Below are positions 34,601 through 42,063 of a stretch of DNA of 64,000 bases, one piece after another (the first letter of the stretch is position 1; each line of letters begins with the position of its first letter). The notes below the pieces were generated by a model. That model was not told where the DNA came from, searched no databases, and was given only the letters and a program-made list of their open reading frames with translations. Made by a program: the position numbers and the translations under genes. The stretch is from Ignavibacteria bacterium (GTDB taxonomy: Bacteria > Bacteroidota > Ignavibacteria > Tepidaquicellales > OLB5): contig JAIOIK010000128.1 of assembly GCA_019912545.1 (NCBI GenBank), positions 1 to 64,000 on the forward strand, given 5' to 3'.

Positions 34601-36690
34601 CTTACATAAGATACCGAAATATAGAAATTCGGAGTCGCATTTTCTTCAACCGGAATTTCAATTAACTTCGAAGTCCCGTCTATTTTTTCTACTTTATAGG
34701 AGAGTATATTGTCATTTTGAGTTGTGATAAGAACATTCGCCCCGGGAGTTGTTGTAACTATCAGCGCTTTGCAAACTTCTCCCGGTTTGTATGAATCTTT
34801 ATCAGGAAATATCTGAACTGCCCCTGACTGATTGTACCACCACCACATATCCCCTTTGGATACATAGCAGTAAGTTTCCTCAGTTACTTTTTTGCCGCGG
34901 GTATCGTATGAACTTACTTCAATTGAATAGTACCCTTCGCCTGCAGCGTCAAAAGTGGCAGTGCCCATACCCATATTATTTGTGTTGCCGCTAACAGTTG
35001 TGACATATTCTTTTTCCTGCTTATAATTCGGGTATCCGCCCCATGTAACTCTGTTTACAACAGCTTCAAATTTTACATCACGCGGTTTTTCGCTGAAATC
35101 CATAGCGCGGATTTCGAGAGTAATTTTTTCATCCGGTTTGTACAGGTATTTATCCGCTTTGGCAGTCAGGAAGAAATCAGCCCTTGTGACATAAACGGTC
35201 TGTGTAGAGGATATCTCACGCCTGGATTTATCTGTAACTTTAGCCTGAATGATATAAATAAAATCCGTTTCATAAGTTCTATCGTTATCATAATACCACC
35301 AGTACTTATACTTTGATTTAAAGTCTTCTTTAATTGAATAATCGAAATCAAACCTGCCTTCTTTATTCAGTTTGCCGGTTCCGCTGTAAATGAAATCTGC
35401 ATTATTAAATTTCTGATTATCATCCTGGTTGGCATAATATTCTTCATACCACCATTTATATTCGCTGAAGTACCACCATGGTTTGTAGAATGTCTTTTTA
35501 TAAACATTGTATTCAACCTCAGCATCTTGCACTGCGCTGCCGAAATAATAATCAGCCTGCACTACTCCTTTGATATTATCACCATTAGTGTACTGGTCTT
35601 TATCAAGAGTAATGCCTACCTTATATTCGGGCTTCTTATATTCTTCAACAAAAAATGAACCGGTGTATTCCTGGTCTTTATCAAGCGAGGCGTAAATAAA
35701 ATACTGCCCCAGAGCAGCATTTTCTTCGATAAAGAACTCGCCGTTAAAACTTCCGTTTGAATTTGTTCTAACTACCTGTTTGAAAACTTCGGCATTCTTC
35801 GAATCTTTAATCTTAACTGTGATATCTTTATCGGGATAGTTATCAAATCCGCCGGAAGCTGTTTTCCTGATAGTTCCTTTGAACTCAACCTTACTTTTAG
35901 GCCTGTAAACCGGCTGAGAAGGATATATATAGACGGTGTACATATTGGCTCCATAACCAAAATATAAATATGGATCAGAGACAGCGATATCATCACCTTT
36001 TCTGCCGATAATTAAAGGATAGGAAACACTGTTTTCTGCGGCATACTGCCTGTCAACATCCTCAACTGATTTATAGAAAAGTCCGCCAAGAGTTTTACCA
36101 ACACCAATTTTTTTCGTTCCGATAAAAAATGACAGATCTACATCGTTAATCGGTTCACCGGTTTTTTTATCAACCGTATATGCAAGCAGTGCATTATTTG
36201 AAGCTTCGGTAATTGTGCCAATATCGGTAACAAAAAATCCGGTATAAGCCACTTTATTTTTATAGGATACTCTTATAACAAATGCGCCTTTTTCCTTCGG
36301 CTTATAAGTGATTGTTTCGTAGCTGTAATAATAATTATCAGAGCCTTCTACTTTCAATTTCTTATTGAAGTTATCCACTTCATCGCACATCGATAGCAGA
36401 TTCAGGCTGTCTTTACTCAAAACATCAATTTGAGAGTTAGATAATTGACGGGAAAAAAATCCCTCAATATCCCTTATTTTATATACCTTAAAATTAAATT
36501 CAGTATTCTTTTTCAGGTAATAAGCATAAACATTTACAGATACTTCATCACCTGAAGAATACATATTATTTGTGTAAACCGTGAACGACATATTATATTC
36601 ATCCCAGTCATTCTGTGAAAATGATTGGAGCGGGTATAATAATGCCAATAATACTATCCCCAGTAAGCTTAATTTGATCTTGTTAAACAT
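31630..36690 (-). CDS. Bacterial alpha-2-macroglobulin with thioester motif
   Basis: A 1686-residue exported protein (signal peptide through LQSFSQ). Macroglobulin-like beta domains fill the first part (MG domains with PVYRPKSKVEFKGTIRK, YKPDEKITLEIRA, FPDKDSYKPGEVCKALI). A carboxypeptidase-regulatory-like Ig module (GTIKGRLTDKNGNAMPYATI, about residues 815-880) sits in a Lys/Glu-rich region that may serve as bait. Then come the A2M family block WQPTVTTDENGYATVQVKFP (about 970-990), the thioester motif GCVEQT (Cys1192-Gln1195) and an alpha-toroid with WGWW and WW-rich helices. The protein probably traps proteases in the periplasm or on the outer membrane. AAAGGAG precedes the ATG. No pbpC partner is adjacent. 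Confidence 0.92.
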   Translation of the reverse strand: MFNKIKLSLLGIVLLALLYPLQSFSQNDWDEYNMSFTVYTNNMYSSGDEVSVNVYAYYLKKNTEFNFKVYKIRDIEGFFSRQLSNSQIDVLSKDSLNLLSMCDEVDNFNKKLKVEGSDNYYYSYETITYKPKEKGAFVIRVSYKNKVAYTGFFVTDIGTITEASNNALLAYTVDKKTGEPINDVDLSFFIGTKKIGVGKTLGGLFYKSVEDVDRQYAAENSVSYPLIIGRKGDDIAVSDPYLYFGYGANMYTVYIYPSQPVYRPKSKVEFKGTIRKTASGGFDNYPDKDITVKIKDSKNAEVFKQVVRTNSNGSFNGEFFIEENAALGQYFIYASLDKDQEYTGSFFVEEYKKPEYKVGITLDKDQYTNGDNIKGVVQADYYFGSAVQDAEVEYNVYKKTFYKPWWYFSEYKWWYEEYYANQDDNQKFNNADFIYSGTGKLNKEGRFDFDYSIKEDFKSKYKYWWYYDNDRTYETDFIYIIQAKVTDKSRREISSTQTVYVTRADFFLTAKADKYLYKPDEKITLEIRAMDFSEKPRDVKFEAVVNRVTWGGYPNYKQEKEYVTTVSGNTNNMGMGTATFDAAGEGYYSIEVSSYDTRGKKVTEETYCYVSKGDMWWWYNQSGAVQIFPDKDSYKPGEVCKALIVTTTPGANVLITTQNDNILSYKVEKIDGTSKLIEIPVEENATPNFYISVSYVSGGQFYSASKSVMVMPEKKFLTVNIGTDKTTYKPKEEGTVSVRVTDKDGNPVRNAEVSIGIVDESIYAIKPDAVKDIKSYFYAPKWNTVSVHYSNAYSYYSYSRLITIYERFDVKSLRDSELGTIKGRLTDKNGNAMPYATIIIDGDFVAATTGEDGSYEFKLPEGSYTIGVMKNKRSKESDRDLNVIKGKTIEVNLKSTTGGLVMDGLTDDFQVSQQSVVTGEVSLRNGRSNDETKTMNAPKTEDEKMKKESKGDFFADKDSEEGGRFIDAEVRSDFRDAIMWQPTVTTDENGYATVQVKFPDNLTSWRITSRVITDDTKVGQNVNTIITRKDLLVRMETPRFFQQNDEVTISTIVHNYLETEKETKLSLKTENLEIIGDSNEKVFTMGKNEEKRIDWRVKVNDPMGFAKLTATALTNEESDAVELKVPLQPHGLKLASYQSMDISDANKSDYKFVNIPEYTDLRSTKLTLNVAPSLASTMLTALDELVGYPYGCVEQTMSRFMPTVIVANAFKDLNAPISEATKKDLPKMVDAGYNRLYSMQHYDGGWGWWTNDQSNPFMTAYVVYGLTLGNSAGYPVRQDVYKKGITAIKTQLQNEVLDASTRAYMLYALSYAEGKDTKLFEEQFEILSKAELNDYAVALLSMAASNIGDKETAMKYSKLLVSHVQEMGESGSYWGGKTWHYSWQDDKVQTTAMAVKALLAEPSSMKDNPELMNKAIRWLMQQRQGGSWWNTQSTAFIIYAMVDYLKASKELEPDYTVKLYVNGEMILDKKMTREDVFLKDLKFVIEGSKLKAGQNDIKIEKSGEGKVYISTDLRYYTSEGKIQPRENGFRVQKEYFKLEKYSKYGEDNKITYRKRFFDGSVKSGDEILVKVRVEAKDKDLQYFMLEDPIPAGCEVIKDDWAYTIEEEKDYSGWDYYWWRWWYADKDIRDNRVTFFATYLYGDTYEFTYIMRAQIPGSYNVIPATGMLMYYPDVMGSSEELKIEITD

Positions 36691-36849
36691 GATATCTCTC
36701 CTTTAGTAAATAAGCAATTCTTTACTTTATTATATACAAATTTAGAGAAAATGTTCCCAAATTAGTGTGATAAATTAGTTTACTGAAAATTAAATGATTT
36801 AAAGTTAAATTGCAGGTTTACGGCAAATAAAAGGAAGCAATAACACTAT

Positions 36850-38826
36850 ATGCTATCAGTTTCAGATATTACGGTACAATACGGCTCAAGGAAGCTTTTT
36901 GAAGGGGTTTCTTTCATTGTTAACCCAAGGGACAGGATCGGCCTGGTAGGCTCTAACGGCGCGGGTAAATCAACTTTGCTTAAGATCATCGCCGGACAAA
37001 CGGAGCCTGATAAGGGCGATATTGCGCTTTCAAAACACACTACCGTAGGCTACCTTCCGCAGGATGGTATCGCATTTGAGGGTAAATCTATCTATGAAGA
37101 AGTTTATTCAGGCGTTGGCGATATTTCAGCACTAAAAGATGAACTGGAAGAAGTTCATAAAGAACTTGAAACCCACCCGGATCATACTTCGGATGATTAC
37201 ATGGAGCTGATCGAAAAGCTGGGCGAGCTGCAGCATAAGTTCGAGGACCTGGATGGATTCAGGATTAAATCAAATATTGAAAAGATACTAGAAGGACTTG
37301 GATTTCATTCAAAGGATTTTGACAGGCTGACTGACGAATTTTCAGGCGGATGGCAAATGAGGATAGCCATGGCTAAGCTTCTGCTCAAAAAGCCTTCGGT
37401 ACTGCTTCTTGATGAGCCGACAAATCATTTGGATATTGAATCTCTTATCTGGGTAGAGGATTTTCTGAAATCATACGAAGGGGCAATAATACTTGTTTCG
37501 CATGACAGGACATTTCTTGACAATATTTCGAATAAAACAATTGAAATTTATGCCGGTAAGGTTACGATTTATAACGGTAATTATTCATATTACGTAACGG
37601 AAAAAGATATCCGGAAAGAACTGCTCTTTAAAAGCTATGATAATCAGCAGCGTTACTTAAAGCAGCAGACACAATTTATAACGAGATTTCGCTCTAAAGC
37701 ATCAAAGGCAAGCAGTGTTCAAAGCAGAATCAAGCAGCTTGATAAGATCGATCTGATTGAAATTGAAGATGAAGAGTCCGCGATTCACTTTAATTTTCCG
37801 CCTGCCACACATTCAGGCAGAAAGGTTTTTGAACTCAAGAATGTTTCAAAGAGCTATGGAGATAATCTTGTGCTTAAAGGTGTAAACTTAGAAATTGAGC
37901 GTGGCGATAAAATAGGGCTTGTTGGAGTAAACGGTGCGGGTAAATCTACATTGGCAAGAATTATTCGGGGAACTGAAGATATTCAGCATGGTACAAGAAA
38001 GCTGGGTTTCCAGGTTGCACTTGAGTATTACAGCCAGCACCAGGCAGATTCACTTGACCCCGGCAATAATGTACTCGGCACACTTGATAGTGTTGCAACA
38101 GGTGATGTAAGAAAGCAGCTAAGGACAATACTCGGGAGCTTCTTATTCCGTGGCGATGATGTTTTCAAACAAGTATCGGTACTTTCCGGCGGGGAGAAAT
38201 CCAGGCTTGCGCTTGCGACAATGCTTCTGAAGTCGAGTAACTTCCTGGTACTTGATGAACCGACTAACCATCTGGATATGAATTCCAAGAAAGTGCTTAT
38301 GGATTCATTACGCGATTACGGCGGCACAATTCTGATCATTTCACATGACCGTGAATTTTTAGACGGCATTGTGAATAAAATTATTGAAGTAAAAGACAGG
38401 AACATTAAAACATACCTGGGTAATTGCTCTTACTTCCTTATGAAAAAGGAGGAAGAAAAAACTGCATCAAGTTCATCAAAGACTTTAAAGAAAAGCGAAG
38501 CTAAACCACAGGGGATTAATGGAACAGTCAAAAAGACAAAAGAGCAAAAAAGACAGGAAGCAGAAGCAAGAAACAAGATGTACGGCGTTTTAAAGCCTTT
38601 AAGAGACAAAGTTCACAAGATAGAAAAAGCTATTAAACTAAAAGAAGACAAGCTGCGCGACCTGGATAGAATGATGGAAGCGGCTGATTTTTACAAGAAT
38701 GCGGATAAGGCGGCCAAAACTACTCATGAATACAAACTCCTGAAAGATAATTTAAGTAAACTCTATGAAGAATGGACTCTTGAAACGGGTAAGATGAGTG
38801 AACTTGAGCAAAGTATCCAGAAATAA
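36850..38826 (+). CDS. ABC-F ATPase (Uup/YdiF-like)
   Basis: A 658-residue soluble protein with two ABC domains: Walker A GSNGAGKST and GVNGAGKST, signatures FSGGWQMR and LSGGEKSR, Walker B VLLLDEPTNHLD and FLVLDEPTNHLD. The linker (about residues 250-315) and a C-terminal coiled coil (about 560-655, Lys/Glu-rich) match translation-associated ABC-F proteins. There are no membrane helices. Family members act on ribosomes to relieve stalling or antibiotic arrest. The next gene follows 13 bases downstream on the same strand. Confidence 0.92.
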   Translation: MLSVSDITVQYGSRKLFEGVSFIVNPRDRIGLVGSNGAGKSTLLKIIAGQTEPDKGDIALSKHTTVGYLPQDGIAFEGKSIYEEVYSGVGDISALKDELEEVHKELETHPDHTSDDYMELIEKLGELQHKFEDLDGFRIKSNIEKILEGLGFHSKDFDRLTDEFSGGWQMRIAMAKLLLKKPSVLLLDEPTNHLDIESLIWVEDFLKSYEGAIILVSHDRTFLDNISNKTIEIYAGKVTIYNGNYSYYVTEKDIRKELLFKSYDNQQRYLKQQTQFITRFRSKASKASSVQSRIKQLDKIDLIEIEDEESAIHFNFPPATHSGRKVFELKNVSKSYGDNLVLKGVNLEIERGDKIGLVGVNGAGKSTLARIIRGTEDIQHGTRKLGFQVALEYYSQHQADSLDPGNNVLGTLDSVATGDVRKQLRTILGSFLFRGDDVFKQVSVLSGGEKSRLALATMLLKSSNFLVLDEPTNHLDMNSKKVLMDSLRDYGGTILIISHDREFLDGIVNKIIEVKDRNIKTYLGNCSYFLMKKEEEKTASSSSKTLKKSEAKPQGINGTVKKTKEQKRQEAEARNKMYGVLKPLRDKVHKIEKAIKLKEDKLRDLDRMMEAADFYKNADKAAKTTHEYKLLKDNLSKLYEEWTLETGKMSELEQSIQK

Positions 38827-38839
38827 CATATAGATTTAA

Positions 38840-39694
38840 ATGAAGATAGGAAATTATAAATTACACTCTGTACAAACCGGTTTATTCAGGCTTGATGGCG
38901 GCGCGATGTTTGGTGTTGTACCGAAACCCCTTTGGTCAAAGACCAATCCCGCTGATGATAGAAACCGGATAGACATGTGCATGAGGTCGCTTCTGCTTGT
39001 TTCTGCGGATAAAAAGATAATAATAGATAACGGAGTAGGTTATAAACTCAGCGATAAATTAAACGATATATACGGAGTCGATCACTCTAAATTCACTATG
39101 GAGCATGAGCTTAAAACTCTAGGCTATAGCACAAATGATATTACAGATGTAATTTTAACCCATTTACATTTTGATCACGCAGGTGGTTCTACAAAAACAA
39201 ACGAAAATGGAAAACTGAGCCTGATGTTCCCAAACGCAATATGTCATCTTCAGAAGAAGCACTGGGAGTGGGGACAAAATCCAAGCGAGCGTGATAAGGC
39301 AAGTTTTATGCCTGAAAACTATAATCCAATAAAAGAAGCCGGAAAGCTTCTTTTATATGACGGCGATACAAAGTTTGATGACACTATTAGTTTGCTTACC
39401 GTAAGCGGCCACACTCCTTTTATGCAGCTTGTTAAATTAAGTGATGATGAGAATACAATGCTGTTTACGGCTGATCTATTCCCTACGACTTCTCATATAC
39501 CTCTTGCATTCATAATGGGATATGATCTTTTCCCTTTAACTACGCTTGATGAGAAGAAGAAATTTCTCCCGCAGATAGTAAAAGAAAACTGGCTGTTATT
39601 CTTTGAGCATGATGCATTTACAGAAACATGCCGGGTTCAGCAGACAGAAAAGGGTTTTGCTGTGCATGATAAAATGGAATTAAAAAACCGGTAA
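38840..39694 (+). CDS. MBL-fold metallohydrolase
   Basis: A 284-residue cytosolic protein with the metallo-beta-lactamase motif THLHFDHAGGST, an upstream IIIDNGVGYKL and a downstream SGHTPFMQLV (third His) and LFTADLFPTTSHIP (Asp ligand). The pattern is like quorum-quenching lactonases and related hydrolases, but the substrate is not deducible. It lies 13 bases after the ABC-F gene, which implies co-transcription. Confidence 0.85.
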   Translation: MKIGNYKLHSVQTGLFRLDGGAMFGVVPKPLWSKTNPADDRNRIDMCMRSLLLVSADKKIIIDNGVGYKLSDKLNDIYGVDHSKFTMEHELKTLGYSTNDITDVILTHLHFDHAGGSTKTNENGKLSLMFPNAICHLQKKHWEWGQNPSERDKASFMPENYNPIKEAGKLLLYDGDTKFDDTISLLTVSGHTPFMQLVKLSDDENTMLFTADLFPTTSHIPLAFIMGYDLFPLTTLDEKKKFLPQIVKENWLLFFEHDAFTETCRVQQTEKGFAVHDKMELKNR

Positions 39695-39714
39695 ATTGTT
39701 ATTATATTAAACTA

Positions 39715-39882
39715 ATGAGGACACAAGAATTAAAAAATTCCATAATAGAACAGATAAACAAGATTGATGATGAAGATTTCTTAAAAGCACTTCTTATATT
39801 CATGAATAAACTCAAAGAAGGAACTACAGATTTTGATTTTTTTGAACATTATCAAAAGAAAAAGAAAAGCAAAAGCAAATAA
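39715..39882 (+). CDS. 55-residue antitoxin-like peptide
   Basis: The frame reads MRTQELKNSIIEQINKID, then DEDFLKALLIFMNKLKEG and a Lys-rich tail. The amphipathic start followed by a hydrophobic helix looks like the short Bacteroidota antitoxins that precede RelE-type toxins (resemblance from memory). No toxin gene follows: the next gene is a Rieske protein. The peptide begins 21 bases after the MBL gene. It could be an orphan antitoxin or an unrelated small protein. Confidence 0.5.
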   Translation: MRTQELKNSIIEQINKIDDEDFLKALLIFMNKLKEGTTDFDFFEHYQKKKKSKSK

Positions 39883-39939
39883 TTGATATTTATTAATGTA
39901 TTCCGAAGGGGAGGCAAGTATGCCTCCCCTATCATTTAA

Positions 39940-40293
39940 ATGACTGATAACTTTAGAAAAATATGCAAAGTTTCAGACCTTCCCAACCGCAGAGGCAGGA
40001 AGTTCACAATTGCAGAAGATACCGATATTGCAGTATTCAAAGTAAACGGCAGAGTTTATGCTGTATCTAACGTTTGCCCGCACAATCATTCCGAGGTAAT
40101 GTATGATGGTTATGTGGATGAGAATTTATTCCTCGCCTGCCCTATCCACGGCTGGCAATTTCATCTGGAATCAGGAACAGTCCCCCCCGAATGCAAAGGG
40201 CTTTCTGCAAAACTTGAGACCTATGAAGTTAAGATTGAAAATGATGAAGTATGGGTTGAAGTTAAAGTTAAGAAAAAGAAATGGTTCAGGTAA
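39940..40293 (+). CDS. Rieske 2Fe-2S protein, nitrite-reductase small-subunit-like
   Basis: A 117-residue soluble protein with both Rieske ligand pairs: CPHNH and CPIHGW, separated by 17 residues as in NirD-like and dioxygenase ferredoxins. No signal peptide. Family members carry electrons to oxygenases or reductases; no such partner gene lies nearby, so the role is open. Spacing to the upstream small ORF is 57 bases. Confidence 0.87.
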   Translation: MTDNFRKICKVSDLPNRRGRKFTIAEDTDIAVFKVNGRVYAVSNVCPHNHSEVMYDGYVDENLFLACPIHGWQFHLESGTVPPECKGLSAKLETYEVKIENDEVWVEVKVKKKKWFR

Positions 40294-40296
40294 TTT

Positions 40297-40380
40297 CAAA
40301 TAGTAAATGCCAAATAATAAATAGTAGTTGCAGATAGTTTATTTCATATTTACTATTTACTATTTATTATTTGCTATTTG
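40297..40380. repeat. AT-rich inverted repeat covering a gene end
   Basis: The left arm (40297-40326, CAAATAGTAAATGCC then AAATAATAAATAGTA) matches the inverted right arm (40358-40380, TACTATTTATTATTTG then CTATTTG) apart from a 7-base gap. The right arm contains the stop codon and last codons (Ile-Ala-Asn-Asn-Lys) of the permease. It may serve as a terminator between the convergent genes. Confidence 0.7.
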
Positions 40381-41820
40381 CACAAAAGGCCACATTTTTT
40401 TCCTCCAAGCCCTCCAAAAGTAAATCAAACTTCCGACTACAAGCAGAACTATTGCATATTTGATCTCTTTCTGGAAATTTTGACGAGAAAAAAGCACGTA
40501 AATAAATCCCGAAAATGCCAGAAGAACTGGTAATGGATAGAGCCACATCTTGAACGGACGCGAAGCATTTGGGGACATTAAGCGGAAATACACTACTCCC
40601 ACTGTTTGAGCGAGGAACTGAACCATAAGCCTGATAACCACAAGTGCAGCTATGAGATCCTTAAGTTTTAAGAAACAAAAACAAATTGCTACTCCACCAA
40701 GAACAAGCAATGATACATATGGAAATCTATGTTTCGGATGGACTTTAGAGAAAATCTTGAAATAATCCCCTTCCACTGCAGCAGCGTATGGCACCCTTGA
40801 ATAACCCATGAGAAGTGAAAAGACTGACGCAAAAGCAGTCCACACAACGAGTAATGTAACCAGATTTCCTGCCCATGTTCCGTATATTTTCTGCATGAAT
40901 ACCGATACAATGTACTTCCTTGCGTCAGTTCCGGCGGTTTCGCTCACTTCGCGCCATGGCAGCACTCCTATAATGCTGATATTCATAACAATATACAATC
41001 CGGCAACAGCAAGTATAGAATAGATTATCGCGCGCGGAATATTCCGGGTTGGGTTCTGGACTTCGCCCCCAAAGAAGTTAACATTATAGTATCCCCAATA
41101 GTCGTACAAAGCAATAAGCATTGCAGAACCAAGGCCAAGAAAAAAAGATGAATTTAAAGTGAAAGCGTCTTCCGGAAAATCAAATGCCAATTTAGGATCA
41201 AAACTGAAAATTCCCGAAACAATGATCCACAGAACCGTAACGATAACTCCTACCCACAGAAATTGGGAAAATCTACTTATAACCGAGACTTTTCTATACA
41301 ATAACACTACAGCAATAATTACTGTCGTTATAGCAAGGATCGTTCCGTTATTTCCGGTAAGGCTGGCCTCAAGTGAACCAAGTATTGGAAGCGGTACACT
41401 CAGATCATAATTGAAATATGTTGTGTTGAGTCCGGGGAATATATAGCTTGCATACATTGCAAGTCCAACGCACCCGGAAGCCATAGAAAGGGGCGCGCTG
41501 AAAGTGAGCTGAAAGATAAAAAGAAATGATGCAAGCCGGCCAAATTTATCTTTGCCATAGATCTCCTTTAGGTAGTTGTAGGAGCCGCCCGCATGCGGCA
41601 TTGCTGCGCCAAGTTCAGCCCATACAAGGCCATCACTTAAGCAAATTACTGCTCCTATGATCCATCCAAGCAATGCCTGCGGCCCGCCCATTGCGGCCAG
41701 GATCAAGGGAATAGTTATGAACGGGCCGACCCCGATCATATCTATCATATTTAGCGCGGTAGCGCCTTTAAGGGTAACCCCCCTGACAAGCTGTTTATCT
41801 GCTGTGTTATCCTGTATCAT
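40360..41820 (-). CDS. APC-family amino acid permease
   Basis: A 486-residue membrane protein with about 12-13 helices. Helix 1 carries NMIDMIGVGPFITIPLILAA (unwound GVGPF motif of the APC fold); GGSYNYLKEIYG, FFGGEVQNPTRNIPRAI and YSRVPYAAA are typical of the YfnA/LAT-like amino acid transporters. The last nine residues are encoded within an AT-rich inverted repeat, so the true ancestral C-terminus may have been replaced. No operon partner is close. Confidence 0.88.
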   Translation of the reverse strand: MIQDNTADKQLVRGVTLKGATALNMIDMIGVGPFITIPLILAAMGGPQALLGWIIGAVICLSDGLVWAELGAAMPHAGGSYNYLKEIYGKDKFGRLASFLFIFQLTFSAPLSMASGCVGLAMYASYIFPGLNTTYFNYDLSVPLPILGSLEASLTGNNGTILAITTVIIAVVLLYRKVSVISRFSQFLWVGVIVTVLWIIVSGIFSFDPKLAFDFPEDAFTLNSSFFLGLGSAMLIALYDYWGYYNVNFFGGEVQNPTRNIPRAIIYSILAVAGLYIVMNISIIGVLPWREVSETAGTDARKYIVSVFMQKIYGTWAGNLVTLLVVWTAFASVFSLLMGYSRVPYAAAVEGDYFKIFSKVHPKHRFPYVSLLVLGGVAICFCFLKLKDLIAALVVIRLMVQFLAQTVGVVYFRLMSPNASRPFKMWLYPLPVLLAFSGFIYVLFSRQNFQKEIKYAIVLLVVGSLIYFWRAWRKKMWPFVQIANNK

Positions 41821-41908
41821 TTCTCTATTATTAGCGGCTAAGATAAGAGAAAAGATTTAATAGTTTAATGTAAAAGAAAAACCATTCATTGCCGCCATTA
41901 GTAAGAGA

Positions 41909-42029
41909 AGAGGCTGTCTCAAAACCAGTGGAACAGACATTCCTGTCTGTCGAAAACCTCGTTTATGTTTAACGATCACAGACAAGAATGTCTGTGCCAC
42001 CGAAAAATGGTACTTTTGAGACAGCCTCT
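41909..42029. repeat. Nested double inverted repeat
   Basis: The outer arms are AGAGGCTGTCTCAAAA (41909-41924) and its perfect complement (42014-42029), followed by TTTT. The inner arms are 41928-41951 (GTGGAACAGACATTCCTG then TCTGTC) and 41977-42000, matching at about 21 of 24 positions when inverted. It looks like a terminator hairpin into which a second palindromic pair has been placed. It lies between two minus-strand genes, 35 bases past the cytochrome stop codon. Confidence 0.75.
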
Positions 42030-42063
42030 TTTTCGAGAAAATCCTGACACAAATGTTTAACCG

